From Litorisediminicola beolgyonensis (GTDB taxonomy: Bacteria > Pseudomonadota > Alphaproteobacteria > Rhodobacterales > Rhodobacteraceae), in NCBI RefSeq assembly GCF_042679605.1, contig NZ_JBHTMU010000006.1:79464-143463 (forward strand): a DNA stretch of 64,000 bases, read 5' to 3'. The notes under the pieces were generated by a model, which made no database searches, was not told the DNA's origin, and was given only the letters and a program-made list of their open reading frames with translations. A program made the translations under genes and the position numbers. Position 1 is the stretch's first letter, and every line of letters begins with the position of its first letter. This document shows positions 12,746 through 21,954 of the stretch, in pieces.

Positions 12746-13519
12746 CTTGCGGGCAATCCGCCCACTTCCCGTCACATTTCGCGCCCCGATGCCCTCGTGC
12801 TGCGCATCGAAGCCCGTCTCGGAAGCGGCTTTTGGACGGCACGGCCACATTTCACGGGGCCGTTCATTGCCGCATTTGAGTAGAATGATTCGGATTTTCT
12901 GACGCGGGTTTCGCGTCTTGCGGGATCAATCTTCGAAGACGCCCCGCTATTGGTTCTGACGCCCGAACAAAGGCTTCCGGGGTGCCCGCAGGCGGCCTCA
13001 TTTCACCAAGCCACGCGGGCCACGACGCTCACTGTTTCCAGCTTCAAGCCAAAGAGACAGGCGGATCCCAGATATTGTGGGCCCCGCGGCGGAAAACCAC
13101 CGCAACTGTCGTGATCCAAGAGACAATCCGAGCGAGGGCCGAGGTGAAATCGGGCCGAAATGCGGCGCAATCAGTCCATCCGGACGGATCGTCTGCCCGG
13201 TTTCAGCCATTTTTCGCTTTGTTCGAGACATTTGCAGCCGTAAGAAAGTGTCACGCCCAACTGGGGGGTGTGAGACTGACTGCTGGCCACGGGGGCGGCC
13301 GCTGAACTTTAAGTCATCCGGACGGATGCGAGGGAAGCGAGATCGGGAGAATCCCCGGTCGACCGCCAACGGAGAAGATTTGCCCCGAGACTGGGCGATC
13401 CCGAGCGACCTTCCTGACATGTCCGGACGACACCTTGAATGGGCGACTGCTGCTGGCTGACCCCGATCGGAATGGCAACCGGACCTGTGTTCCGGCATGT
13501 GAGTGTGAAAGGTCGAACG
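12746..13519 (+). other. Gene-free stretch upstream of the RTX/Hint gene
   Basis: 774 bases with no ORF I can support. The open frames here have no recognisable motifs, and the one at 12998-18523 on the minus strand is an antisense artefact. Its size before a large secreted-protein gene suggests an extended promoter or 5' leader. Two copies of a 13-bp near-palindrome are annotated separately. Confidence 0.55.
13177..13327. repeat. Two copies of CATCCGGACGGAT upstream of the RTX/Hint gene
   Basis: Identical 13-mers lie at 13177-13189 and 13315-13327, starting 138 bp apart. Each contains the inverted repeat ATCCG-GA-CGGAT. A related GTCCGGAC palindrome occurs near 13421. This fits paired operator sites for an unidentified regulator. 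Confidence 0.4.
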
Positions 13520-16500
13520 ATGGCTGACTTGACTTTGGACTGGACCGACCTGGGTGGTTACGGCACGGAACTGACTTCGGTAGGTGAGGGCGAGGTGTCC
13601 ACCACCTACGATGCGGGCGGGATCGCCGTCGACATCTCCTTCACCTCCGGCGAGGCAGGCTCCACTGCCTTCGTCTACGACTCGGCCGCCTATGTCGGCA
13701 CCGACGGGGCGTTCGATCCGAACTCTTTCCTCAAGCTCCAGGGCGAGGGCACCGCGGACACTCCCGGCGCGCCGGACACCGTGACCTCGACTACCGTGCT
13801 CGATTTCCGGTCGACCGATGCGGCCTATGCCGACGAGGTCCAGAATGTCTCGTTCCGCATCTCCGATCTCGATGCCAGCGACACCGCGTCGGACTTCAAC
13901 CAGCCCGGCCTCGCCGCGTTCGAAGACCAGATCACCATCATCGCCTATGACGCCGACGGCACGCCCACCGAGATCAGCTTTGCCGATCTGGGCGCGATCG
14001 ACGTGGACGGCAACACGGTCTCCGGCACCACCGAGACCTTCTTCACCGATGCCGACGGCTCGCTCGTGGTGAACATCGCCGGTCCGGTCTCGCGCATCGA
14101 GATCGTCTACGACAACGGCGGCACCGGCGAGCAGGGCGTCGTGATCTCCGACGTCAACTTCTCGACCATCGATGCCGAGAACGGCGCGCCCATCGCCAAT
14201 GACGATCTCGTTGAGACCGACGAGGACACGGCGCTGATCATCGATCCGCTGGCCAATGACAGCGATCCCGAGGGCGACACGCTGACCATCGTCGGCCTGA
14301 CCCAGCCCGCGAACGGCACCGCGGTCCTGAACGATGACGGCACCATCACCTACACGCCCGATCCCGACTTCAACGGCGAAGACACGATCCCCTACACGAT
14401 CACCGACGGCAACGGGAACATCGCGACCGGCGAGATCGTCGTCACCGTGAACCCGATCAACGATGATCCGGTCGCCAATGACGACGCGGTCGAGACCGCC
14501 GAGGATACCGCGATCACCGTTCCGGTCCTGGGCAACGACACCGATGTCGACGGCGACACGCTGACCGTGACCGATTTCGGCCAGCCTGCCAACGGCACCG
14601 CCGTCCTGAACGACGACGGCACCATCACCTACACGCCGAACGCGGATTTCACCGGCGAGGACACGATCCCCTACACCGTCTCGGACGGCAATGGCGGCAC
14701 CGATGAGGCGGTCCTGACCATCACCGTGCGCCCCGTCGAGGACTCGCCCGTCGCCAATGACGACGCCGTCGAGACCCCCGAGGACACCGCGATCACCGTT
14801 CCGGTGCTCGACAACGACGTCGACGCCGAGGGCGACCCGCTCACCGTCACCTCGATCACCCAGCCCGCCAACGGCACGGCTGTCCTGAACGACGACGGCA
14901 CGATCACCTACACGCCGAACCCGGACTTCAATGGTGAGGACACGATCCCCTACACCATCGACGACGGCAACGGGAACACCGACGAGGCCGTGCTGGTCGT
15001 GACCGTCACCCCGGTCAACGACGATCCGGTCGCCGTGGACGATACCGAGACGACCGCATTCGCGACCCCGATCACCGTCGCTCCTCTGGCAAACGACAGC
15101 GACCCCGAGGGCGATCCGCTGACCGTCAGCTCCATCGGCACGCCGTCCTTCGGCACCGCGGTTCTGAACGACGACGGCACCGTCACCTACACGCCTGGTG
15201 CCGACTTCACCGGTGAGGACACGATCCCCTACACCATCGACGACGGAAATGGCGGCACGGCGACGGCCAACATCTTCATCACGGTCGACGAGGATGACGA
15301 GACGGACAACCTGCCGCCGACCCCGGTCGACGATTTCGCCACCACGCCCTCGGGTGAGCCGGTGACCGTTGATGTGCTGGCCAATGACACCGATCCCGAA
15401 GACGATCCGCTCACGGTCACCGGCGTGTTCGATCCCTTCAACGGCACCGCGGTCGTCAATCCCGACGGCACCATCACCTACACCCCGGACGAGGGTTTCT
15501 TCGGCGAGGACACGATCCCGTATTTCATCGATGACGGTAACGGCAACACCTCCACCGGCCAACTCACCGTCACCGTCACCGTCACGCCCGAGCGCGACGG
15601 CATCGTCGAGGGCACGCCCGGCGACGATCTGATCGACGAGGATTACCTGGGCGATCCGGACACTCCGCCGGACCAGATCGACAATGACGACGCCATCATT
15701 CCCGGCGACAACCCGAACGACGACCGTGTCGAGGCCGGTGACGGCGACGACACCGTGATCTCGGGCGACGGCTCGGACACCGTGGAGGGTGGCGACGGCG
15801 ACGACGTGATCGACACCGACGCGACCGGCCCCGGCCGCATCGACACCGATGTCTTCCCGATCGAGGACCTGCCCGCCGGTTCGCCCTTCACCCAGGCCGA
15901 CGATCCGCTCGACGGCTTCGACGAGGACCCCGATCCCGAGGATGACCGCGACAGCGTCTCGGGCGGTGCGGGCAACGACACCATCACCACCGGCGACGAC
16001 CGCGACACGATCGAGGGCGGCGACGGCGCCGACGTGATCGACGCAGGCATCGACGACGACCTCGTCTTCGGCGATGCGGGCGACGACCTCATCACCGATG
16101 TGCAGGGCTCGGACACGATCTTCGGCGGCACCGGTGACGACACGATCATCGCAGGCGTCGACACCTTCTCGGATTATCCCGACGGCGCGACCCCGATTCC
16201 GCTCGATTATCCGCAGGACCCCAACCAGGATGACGGCCGCGACCTCGTCTTCGGCGAAGAGGGCAACGACCTCATCTCCACCGGCGACGACCGCGACACG
16301 ATCTCGGGCGGCGACGGCGACGACACCATCGACGGCGGCATCGACGACGACGAGATCTTCGGCGACGACGGCGCGGACTCGCTGATCGGTGGCCACGGCT
16401 CCGACACCATCGACGGGGGCGAGGGCGACGATTACATCGACGGCTCCAACATCCCGGCCCTCGAGGTCGCCGACGACACCGACATCTCGACCGTCAACGA

Positions 16501-18499
16501 CCGCGACAGCCTTGTGGGCGGTGCCGGCAACGACACCATCCTCGGTGGCGACGATGACGACACGCTTCTCGGCGGCGACGGCGATGACCTGCTCGACGGC
16601 GGCATCGACGAGGACCTGATCAATGCGGGCGCTGGCGACGACAGCGTGCTGGCGGGCGACGGCGACGACACCGTCACCGGCGAGGACGGCTCCGACACGA
16701 TCGACGGCGGCGCGGGCGACGACCTGATTGACGCCTCCGGCGATCCGGCGACCGAACTGACCGACGATGTCGATCCCGATCCCGAGAATGACCGCGACAG
16801 CGTCATGGGCGGTGCGGGCAATGACACCATCACCACCGGCGACGACGACGACACGCTGATGGGCGGCGAGGGCGATGACCTTCTCGATGCGGGCATCGAC
16901 GACGACCTTCTGGACGGCGGCGCTGGCGAGGACACGCTCCTTGGTGGCGAGGGCGACGACACGCTTCTCGGCGGTGCGGATGACGACGTCCTGAACGGCG
17001 GCGACGGCGCGGACGAGCTCGACGGCGGCGACGGCAACGATGTCCTGAACGCAGGCTCCGGCCCCGACACGCTGATGGGCGGCGCAGGCGACGACACTCT
17101 GAACGGCGCGGCCGATGACGACGTACTCGACGGCGGCGAGGGCGACGACGTGCTCGACGGCGACGACGGCGCGGACGATCTTGATGGCGGTGCGGGCGAC
17201 GACGTGCTCGACGGCGGCGAAGGCGACGACACGCTGGCCGGTGGCGAGGGTGCGGACACGCTCGACGGCGATCTCGGCGACGACCTGCTGGACGGCGGCG
17301 CGGGCAATGACGTGCTCGACGGCGGCGAAGGCGACGATACCGTCCTCGGCGGCACCGGCGACGACACCCTCTCGGGTGGTCCGGGCGAGAACATGCTCGA
17401 CGGCGGCGAGGGCGATGACGTCCTGACCGGCGGCGACGGCCCCGACACGCTCATGGGCGGCGCGGATGACGACACGCTGACCGGCGGTCTCGGCGACGAC
17501 GTTCTCGACGGCGGCGACGGTGCGGACGACATGGACGGCGGCGCGGGCGACGATGTGCTCGATGGCGGCGACGGTCCCGACACGCTCGACGGTGGTGCCG
17601 GCAACGACACCCTGAACGGTGGCGCGGGTCCGGACATGATCGACGGCGGCGCGGATCGCGACGTGATCGTGGTCGACAGCCCCGAGGATGCCTTTGGCGA
17701 TGTCGCCGACGGCGGCAACGAGGGTGACGATTTCGACGTGCTGGACCTGACCGGTGCGGGCGAGCGTGGGCTCGACTGGCGCCTCGTGGATGTCCGTCCC
17801 GACGATGATGGCGATCTGCCCTCGAACGGCATCGATGGCACTGTCGAGTTCCTCGATGGCGAAGGCAACGTCACCGGCTCGATGGACTTCTTCAACATCG
17901 AACAGGTCGTGCCCTGCTTCACCCCCGGCACCCTGATTGCCACGCCCCAGGGCGAGCGTCTGATCGAGGATCTCCGCGAAGGCGACCGGATCATCACCCG
18001 CGATAACGGCATCCAGGAAATCCGCTGGGTGGGTCGCAAGGACCTGACCGGACACGAGCTGGCGCGCAAGCCGCACATGCGTCCGATCCTGATCCAGAAG
18101 GGCAGCCTCGGCCCGAACCTGCCGGAGCACGACATGCTCGTGTCCCCGAACCACCGGGTTCTGGTCAACAACGACAAGACCGCGCTCTACTTCGAAGAGC
18201 GTGAGGTTCTGGCCGCGGCCAAGCACCTGACCGGTCTTGACGGTGTCGACGAGGTGGGCTCGCTCGGGGTCAGCTACATCCACTTCATGTTCGATCACCA
18301 CGAGGTGGTGCTCTCGAACGGCGCCTGGACCGAAAGCTTCCAGCCGGGTGACTACAGCCTCAACGGCATCGGCAACGCGCAGCGTGGCGAGATCCTCGAG
18401 CTCTTCCCGGAGCTTGAGCAGAAGGAAGGCCTCGAGGCCTACCGCTCGGCACGTCGCTCGCTGAAGAAGCACGAGGCCAAGCTCCTGACGCTGAAGTAA
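13520..18499 (+). CDS. Large secreted RTX protein with Ig-like repeats and C-terminal Hint domain
   Basis: A 1659-residue acidic protein, probably exported by a type I system not present here. Order: an N-terminal beta-rich domain (1-222); five Ig/cadherin-like tandem-95-type repeats (about 223-692) sharing NGTAVLNDDGTITYTP and GEDTIPYTI; dozens of RTX nonapeptides of the GGxGxDxLx type (about 695-1385) that bind calcium; then a Hint_2 domain from about 1464, starting CFTPGTLIATPQGERLIEDL, with a conserved tail to 1659. ATG 13520 (MADLTLDW) is chosen because the 27 residues before it look like leader DNA. There is no signal peptide, as expected for type I substrates. Probable roles are adhesion or matrix formation. 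The Hint cysteine suggests self-cleavage, which is unproven. Confidence 0.93.
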   Translation: MADLTLDWTDLGGYGTELTSVGEGEVSTTYDAGGIAVDISFTSGEAGSTAFVYDSAAYVGTDGAFDPNSFLKLQGEGTADTPGAPDTVTSTTVLDFRSTDAAYADEVQNVSFRISDLDASDTASDFNQPGLAAFEDQITIIAYDADGTPTEISFADLGAIDVDGNTVSGTTETFFTDADGSLVVNIAGPVSRIEIVYDNGGTGEQGVVISDVNFSTIDAENGAPIANDDLVETDEDTALIIDPLANDSDPEGDTLTIVGLTQPANGTAVLNDDGTITYTPDPDFNGEDTIPYTITDGNGNIATGEIVVTVNPINDDPVANDDAVETAEDTAITVPVLGNDTDVDGDTLTVTDFGQPANGTAVLNDDGTITYTPNADFTGEDTIPYTVSDGNGGTDEAVLTITVRPVEDSPVANDDAVETPEDTAITVPVLDNDVDAEGDPLTVTSITQPANGTAVLNDDGTITYTPNPDFNGEDTIPYTIDDGNGNTDEAVLVVTVTPVNDDPVAVDDTETTAFATPITVAPLANDSDPEGDPLTVSSIGTPSFGTAVLNDDGTVTYTPGADFTGEDTIPYTIDDGNGGTATANIFITVDEDDETDNLPPTPVDDFATTPSGEPVTVDVLANDTDPEDDPLTVTGVFDPFNGTAVVNPDGTITYTPDEGFFGEDTIPYFIDDGNGNTSTGQLTVTVTVTPERDGIVEGTPGDDLIDEDYLGDPDTPPDQIDNDDAIIPGDNPNDDRVEAGDGDDTVISGDGSDTVEGGDGDDVIDTDATGPGRIDTDVFPIEDLPAGSPFTQADDPLDGFDEDPDPEDDRDSVSGGAGNDTITTGDDRDTIEGGDGADVIDAGIDDDLVFGDAGDDLITDVQGSDTIFGGTGDDTIIAGVDTFSDYPDGATPIPLDYPQDPNQDDGRDLVFGEEGNDLISTGDDRDTISGGDGDDTIDGGIDDDEIFGDDGADSLIGGHGSDTIDGGEGDDYIDGSNIPALEVADDTDISTVNDRDSLVGGAGNDTILGGDDDDTLLGGDGDDLLDGGIDEDLINAGAGDDSVLAGDGDDTVTGEDGSDTIDGGAGDDLIDASGDPATELTDDVDPDPENDRDSVMGGAGNDTITTGDDDDTLMGGEGDDLLDAGIDDDLLDGGAGEDTLLGGEGDDTLLGGADDDVLNGGDGADELDGGDGNDVLNAGSGPDTLMGGAGDDTLNGAADDDVLDGGEGDDVLDGDDGADDLDGGAGDDVLDGGEGDDTLAGGEGADTLDGDLGDDLLDGGAGNDVLDGGEGDDTVLGGTGDDTLSGGPGENMLDGGEGDDVLTGGDGPDTLMGGADDDTLTGGLGDDVLDGGDGADDMDGGAGDDVLDGGDGPDTLDGGAGNDTLNGGAGPDMIDGGADRDVIVVDSPEDAFGDVADGGNEGDDFDVLDLTGAGERGLDWRLVDVRPDDDGDLPSNGIDGTVEFLDGEGNVTGSMDFFNIEQVVPCFTPGTLIATPQGERLIEDLREGDRIITRDNGIQEIRWVGRKDLTGHELARKPHMRPILIQKGSLGPNLPEHDMLVSPNHRVLVNNDKTALYFEEREVLAAAKHLTGLDGVDEVGSLGVSYIHFMFDHHEVVLSNGAWTESFQPGDYSLNGIGNAQRGEILELFPELEQKEGLEAYRSARRSLKKHEAKLLTLK
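14186..15597 (+). repeat. Five tandem Ig-like repeats, 279-bp period
   Basis: Shared blocks such as NGTAVLNDDGTITYTP recur every 93 codons (279 bp) for the first four units, with the last at about 291 bp. The DNA is very similar between units 1-3, so recombination between copies could change the number. Confidence 0.88.
15601..17670 (+). repeat. RTX calcium-binding nonapeptide region
   Basis: Glycine- and aspartate-rich 27-bp units encode GGxGxDxLx. The block is interrupted four times by PEDDRDS-like spacers (for example near 15,940, 16,230, 16,490 and 16,780), giving a higher-order period of roughly 270-310 bp in its first half. Confidence 0.9.
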
Positions 18500-18604
18500 G
18501 GATATCTCGGCGGCCGCGGACAAGGTCCGGGGCCGCCGTCACCGACCACCGACATTACGGGTTATGCAGCGGCCCGGGTCATCCGGTTAGACCATGGGCA
18601 ACCC

Positions 18605-18638
18605 AAAGCGGGGCGCGATGTCGTGCCCCGCTTTTTTC
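18605..18638. terminator. Terminator between convergent genes
   Basis: The perfect stem AAAGCGGGGC / GCCCCGCTTT ends in a T-run on the plus strand and an A-run start that also works in reverse. It lies between the RTX/Hint gene and the MobA-like gene, which converge here. Confidence 0.87.
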
Positions 18639-18643
18639 ATGCC

Positions 18644-19243
18644 TCAGCCGCGCGTCGCCGCCCGCCACGCTGCCCAATCTTCGGGAGTATCGAGGTCGAC
18701 GAGCGCACGTTCTTCTGGCAGAGCGATGCGGCGCACCGCGTCACCATGCGCGCGCAGCACGGGCCGCGCGCCCTGATCGCCGTCGAGCTTTGCGATGGCG
18801 GAGAAGTCCGAGGCGGGAAAGATCACCGGATGGCCGGGTGTGCCCTCGGCGCTCGTGGCCTGAACGGGCATGTCTCCCGCTCCGAACGCGGCGAGAAGCG
18901 CGGCGAGATCTTCCGCCGTCAGCTCCGGCATGTCGGCTGGCAAAATCATCACGCCCGCCGCGTCGGAGGGCAGGGCTGCGACGCCCCGCCGGAGCGAAGC
19001 GGACATGCCCAGATCGCGATCGGCAACCGGCACGCGTGTCACGTCGAGACCGTCGAGCGCCGCGCCGCGCGCGCCCTCGGGGGCGGGCAGGGTGACGAAG
19101 ACCCTCCGAGAGACGGAGAGCGCGGCTTCGGCGCTGCGGCGCAGGAGCGGGACGCCGTCGATCTCTTGCAAAAGCTTGTCGGCACCGCGCATGCGCCGCG
19201 CGGCCCCGGCTGCGAGCAGTAAAACCGGCAGGGTTCCGCTCAC
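18644..19243 (-). CDS. MobA/MocA-like nucleotidyltransferase
   Basis: A 199-residue NTP-transferase, the type that loads CMP or GMP onto molybdopterin. The N-terminal signature LLAAGAARRMRGADKLL (9-25) is the nucleotide-binding loop. The metal-binding aspartate sits in VMILPADMPELT near residue 100, and GTPGHPVIFP is the conserved substrate loop. This composition is closest to MocA (molybdenum cofactor cytidylyltransferase). No molybdoenzyme gene is nearby to confirm that. The gene is divergent from the histidine kinase across a 191-base AT-rich region and ends 6 bases from the shared terminator. Confidence 0.82.
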   Translation of the reverse strand: MSGTLPVLLLAAGAARRMRGADKLLQEIDGVPLLRRSAEAALSVSRRVFVTLPAPEGARGAALDGLDVTRVPVADRDLGMSASLRRGVAALPSDAAGVMILPADMPELTAEDLAALLAAFGAGDMPVQATSAEGTPGHPVIFPASDFSAIAKLDGDQGARPVLRAHGDAVRRIALPEERALVDLDTPEDWAAWRAATRG

Positions 19244-19262
19244 CGGGCGACCTTCAAGAAAC

Positions 19263-19280
19263 TGTCAAATATATATGACA
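19263..19280. promoter_or_regulatory. Inverted repeat TGTCA-N8-TGACA
   Basis: A perfect 5+5 inverted repeat in an AT-rich core, 20 bases before the MobA-like ATG and 155 bases before the kinase ATG. It also satisfies TGT-N12-ACA, the PpsR/CrtJ motif of photosynthetic relatives, but neither flanking gene is a known target. Confidence 0.3.
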
Positions 19281-19434
19281 TTCGCATGTTTGATCTTTGT
19301 GACAGAATCGTCCATCTAAATTTGCAAACCCGAGGTGTCGGTATATATGGCAGCGCGCAACCGGTCACGAAGCGTCTCGGTCCGATGCTGCTGTCCGTCA
19401 CCCTGACACATGACTTGAGGCACCACGACATTCA

Positions 19435-20577
19435 ATGCGAGCACCCGTACCGGAAAATCAGGACGAGCGCCTGGAAGAGCTCGCCAATTACCAGATTCTG
19501 GATACGTCCTCGGAGAAGAGCTTTGACGATGTCGTCGCGCTGATCCGGGAGATATGCCAGGTCCCGACGGCGCTGATCAGCCTCGTCGACAAGAACCGCC
19601 AGTGGTTCAAGGCGCGCGAGGGCTTCGACCAGCCCGAGACCCCCATCGACCAGGCGATCTGCGCCCACACGATCCTCGGCACCCGCGTGCTCGAGATCCC
19701 TGACACGCTCGAGGATCGCCGGACGCGCGACAATCCGCTGTGCCTGAGCGAGACGGATCCCGTCCGCTTCTACGCCGGGGCGCCGCTGATCACGCCTTCG
19801 GGCTATGCGCTCGGATCGCTCTGCGTGCTCGACACGAAGCCGCGGCGGCTGAACGAGACCCAGCGCCACGCGCTTGAGGTCCTGGCCGGGCAGGTGATGC
19901 GCCAGATGGACCTCAAGCGCTCGCTCCGCAACGAAGAGGTTCTGCGCGCCGAGATCGATCATCGGGTGAAGAACTCGCTTCAGACCGTGGCGAGCTTCAT
20001 CCGCATCTATGTCTCACGCGCCCGCTCGCCGGAAAGCCGCGACGCGCTCGAGGCCGTGGGGCGCAGGGTCGATGCCATCGCGCAGCTTCACCGCGAGCTC
20101 TACCAGACCTCCGAATTCGACATGGTCCGGCTCGATACCTATCTACACCGGATCCTCGATCTGATGCGCGGATCGCTCAAGGGCAACGTCGCCATCGATG
20201 CCGAGATCGCGTCGGTGCGTGTCGACAGCCGCAAGGCCGCGACGCTGGCGATGATCGTCTCCGAGTTCGCCGCCAACGCCAACAAGCACGCCTTCCCCGA
20301 CGGGCGCGACGGTGTGATCACGATCCGCGTCGCCTGCGACGACGACGGCACACTCCGTCTCGAGTGCAGCGATAACGGGATCGGGGATCAGGCCACCCAG
20401 CTCGACGCGGGCAACGACGTCAGCTCCATCGGCATGCGCCTCATCGAAAGCGCGGCCGAGCAGATCGGCGGGCAGGTCGAGATCGGCGCCGGGGCGACCG
20501 GCTACCGGCTGAGCCTCGTCACTGATCCGGGCGCGGTTCCGGACGGGCCTCGAGAGGTCGTACTTTCAGCCGAGTGA
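19435..20577 (+). CDS. GAF-domain sensor histidine kinase (HisKA_2/HWE type)
   Basis: A 380-residue soluble kinase. An N-terminal GAF domain (about 25-160) has the arrangement FSFDDVV..., DKNRQWFKAREG and GYALGSLCVLD seen in GAF sensors. The phospho-acceptor is H176 in EIDHRVKNSLQTV, which is the HisKA_2/HWE motif rather than the classical H-box. The ATP-binding domain shows EFAANANKHAF (N box) and the G boxes CSDNGIGD and SSIGMRLIES. HWE-type kinases often feed the general stress response through PhyR, or light and redox sensing. No response regulator lies beside it. Its last 59 bases overlap the convergent CorC-type gene. Confidence 0.9.
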   Translation: MRAPVPENQDERLEELANYQILDTSSEKSFDDVVALIREICQVPTALISLVDKNRQWFKAREGFDQPETPIDQAICAHTILGTRVLEIPDTLEDRRTRDNPLCLSETDPVRFYAGAPLITPSGYALGSLCVLDTKPRRLNETQRHALEVLAGQVMRQMDLKRSLRNEEVLRAEIDHRVKNSLQTVASFIRIYVSRARSPESRDALEAVGRRVDAIAQLHRELYQTSEFDMVRLDTYLHRILDLMRGSLKGNVAIDAEIASVRVDSRKAATLAMIVSEFAANANKHAFPDGRDGVITIRVACDDDGTLRLECSDNGIGDQATQLDAGNDVSSIGMRLIESAAEQIGGQVEIGAGATGYRLSLVTDPGAVPDGPREVVLSAE

Positions 20578-21850
20578 GCCGGTTGTTCTCGCGGCCCGCG
20601 ACCTCGAAACGGAAGCCGTGGAACGAGAACACCTGTCCGACGGTCGGGATCATCTGCGCTTCGTGGATCACCAGACCGGCGACGGTGTTGGCCTCCTCGT
20701 CCGGAAGCTGGAAATCCGTGGCGCGGTTGAAGTCGCGGATCGTCATCAGCCCGTCGATCCAGAAATGCCCGTCCTCGGCCATCTTGATCGCGTGATCGGC
20801 ATCGGGATCGAACTCGTCGGTGATTTCGCCGACGATCTCTTCGAGAATGTCCTCGAGCGTCAGAAGCCCCAGAAGCGCGCCGTATTCATCGACCACCAGC
20901 GCGAAGTGAGTGCGGCGGCGCAGGAACTGCCGCATCTGGTCGTCGAGCGAAGTCGAGTCGGGGATGAAGTAGGGCTTCATCGCGACCTTGCGGATGTCGA
21001 ACTCCTTCAGCGCCTGCATCGAGGCCTCGGGCCCCTGCATCAGCTTGTACATCGCGCGCAGAAGGTCCTTGGCATGGATCACGCCGATGATGTTCTCGGG
21101 GTCGTCCTTGTAGATCGGCAGCCGCGTGTGCGGGCTTTCCAGGCATTGCTGGAGGATCTGGCTCGGATCGCTGTCGGCGTCGATCATCTCGATGCCCGAC
21201 CGGTGGAGCATGATCTCCTCGACCGTGCGCTCGGCCAGATCGAGAGCGCCGAGGATCCGGTCGCGGTCCTCCTTTTCGACCACGCCTTCGGAATGGCCGA
21301 GATTGAGCGCGCCCGCGATCTCTTCCCGCACGGCGAGGATCTGGCTGTCGGGATCGGTCTGCACGCCGAAGAGCCGCAAGACCAGCCGCACGAAGACCCG
21401 GACCGCGCTCACCACCGGCGAGAAGACCAGGATCACGAGCTGGATCACCGGAGAGACCCGCGCGGCGGCGGTCTCGGGATTGGTGATCGCGTAGGTCTTG
21501 GGCAGCACCTCGGCGAAGATCAGGACGAGGAACGTCATCACCAGCGTCGCCAGCGCCACGCCGCCCTCGCCGAAAATGCGCGTGAAAAGCGCCGTGGCGA
21601 GCGAGGTCGCCAGGATGTTGACGAGGTTGTTGCCCAGCAGGACCGAGCCGATCAGCCGCTCGTTGTCCTCGGTGATCTTCAGCGCCCGTTCGGCGCCTTT
21701 CGATCCGCGGTCGACCGCGGCGCGCAGCTTGCCGCGCGAGGCCGCGGTCAGCGCGGTCTCGGAGCCCGAGAAGAAGCCCGACAGGACCAGGAGCGCGAGG
21801 ATCGCTCCGGCGGTGATCCAGAAAGCGGTGTCGAAAATGCTGGCGTCCAT
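20519..21850 (-). CDS. CorC/HlyC-type membrane protein (DUF21 + CBS pair + C-terminal domain)
   Basis: A 443-residue inner-membrane protein. Residues 1-170 contain the DUF21/CNNM transmembrane domain, including SGFFSGSETALTAASRGKL. A CBS pair follows (about 210-335; MLHRSGIEMIDADSD and ALVVDEYGALLGLLTLEDI), and a CorC_HlyC domain ends the protein (about 355-435). Relatives are linked to magnesium/cobalt transport, though many carry the old label hemolysin. In alphaproteobacteria it often neighbours xerD, as here, with xerD starting the next minus-strand unit. The 3' end overlaps the convergent histidine kinase by 59 bases. Confidence 0.92.
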   Translation of the reverse strand: MDASIFDTAFWITAGAILALLVLSGFFSGSETALTAASRGKLRAAVDRGSKGAERALKITEDNERLIGSVLLGNNLVNILATSLATALFTRIFGEGGVALATLVMTFLVLIFAEVLPKTYAITNPETAAARVSPVIQLVILVFSPVVSAVRVFVRLVLRLFGVQTDPDSQILAVREEIAGALNLGHSEGVVEKEDRDRILGALDLAERTVEEIMLHRSGIEMIDADSDPSQILQQCLESPHTRLPIYKDDPENIIGVIHAKDLLRAMYKLMQGPEASMQALKEFDIRKVAMKPYFIPDSTSLDDQMRQFLRRRTHFALVVDEYGALLGLLTLEDILEEIVGEITDEFDPDADHAIKMAEDGHFWIDGLMTIRDFNRATDFQLPDEEANTVAGLVIHEAQMIPTVGQVFSFHGFRFEVAGRENNRLTRLKVRPLEARPEPRPDQ

Positions 21851-21954
21851 CGGCCCGTCCGGTTGCAGAAACTCAATCGGTTATGGGTCGGGCAGGGCGG
21901 CAGTTCAAGCGCGCCCGGGGTTCCGGACCCCGACTTTCGGTCCCGGGCTGCTCG

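Noticed and set aside
12998..18523. A 1841-codon open frame on the minus strand opposite the RTX/Hint gene
   Set aside because: It is the antisense image of the repeat-rich GC-biased gene: repetitive VVA/VDGV-type sequence, no recognisable domain, and the plus-strand gene has clear Ig-like, RTX and Hint domains.
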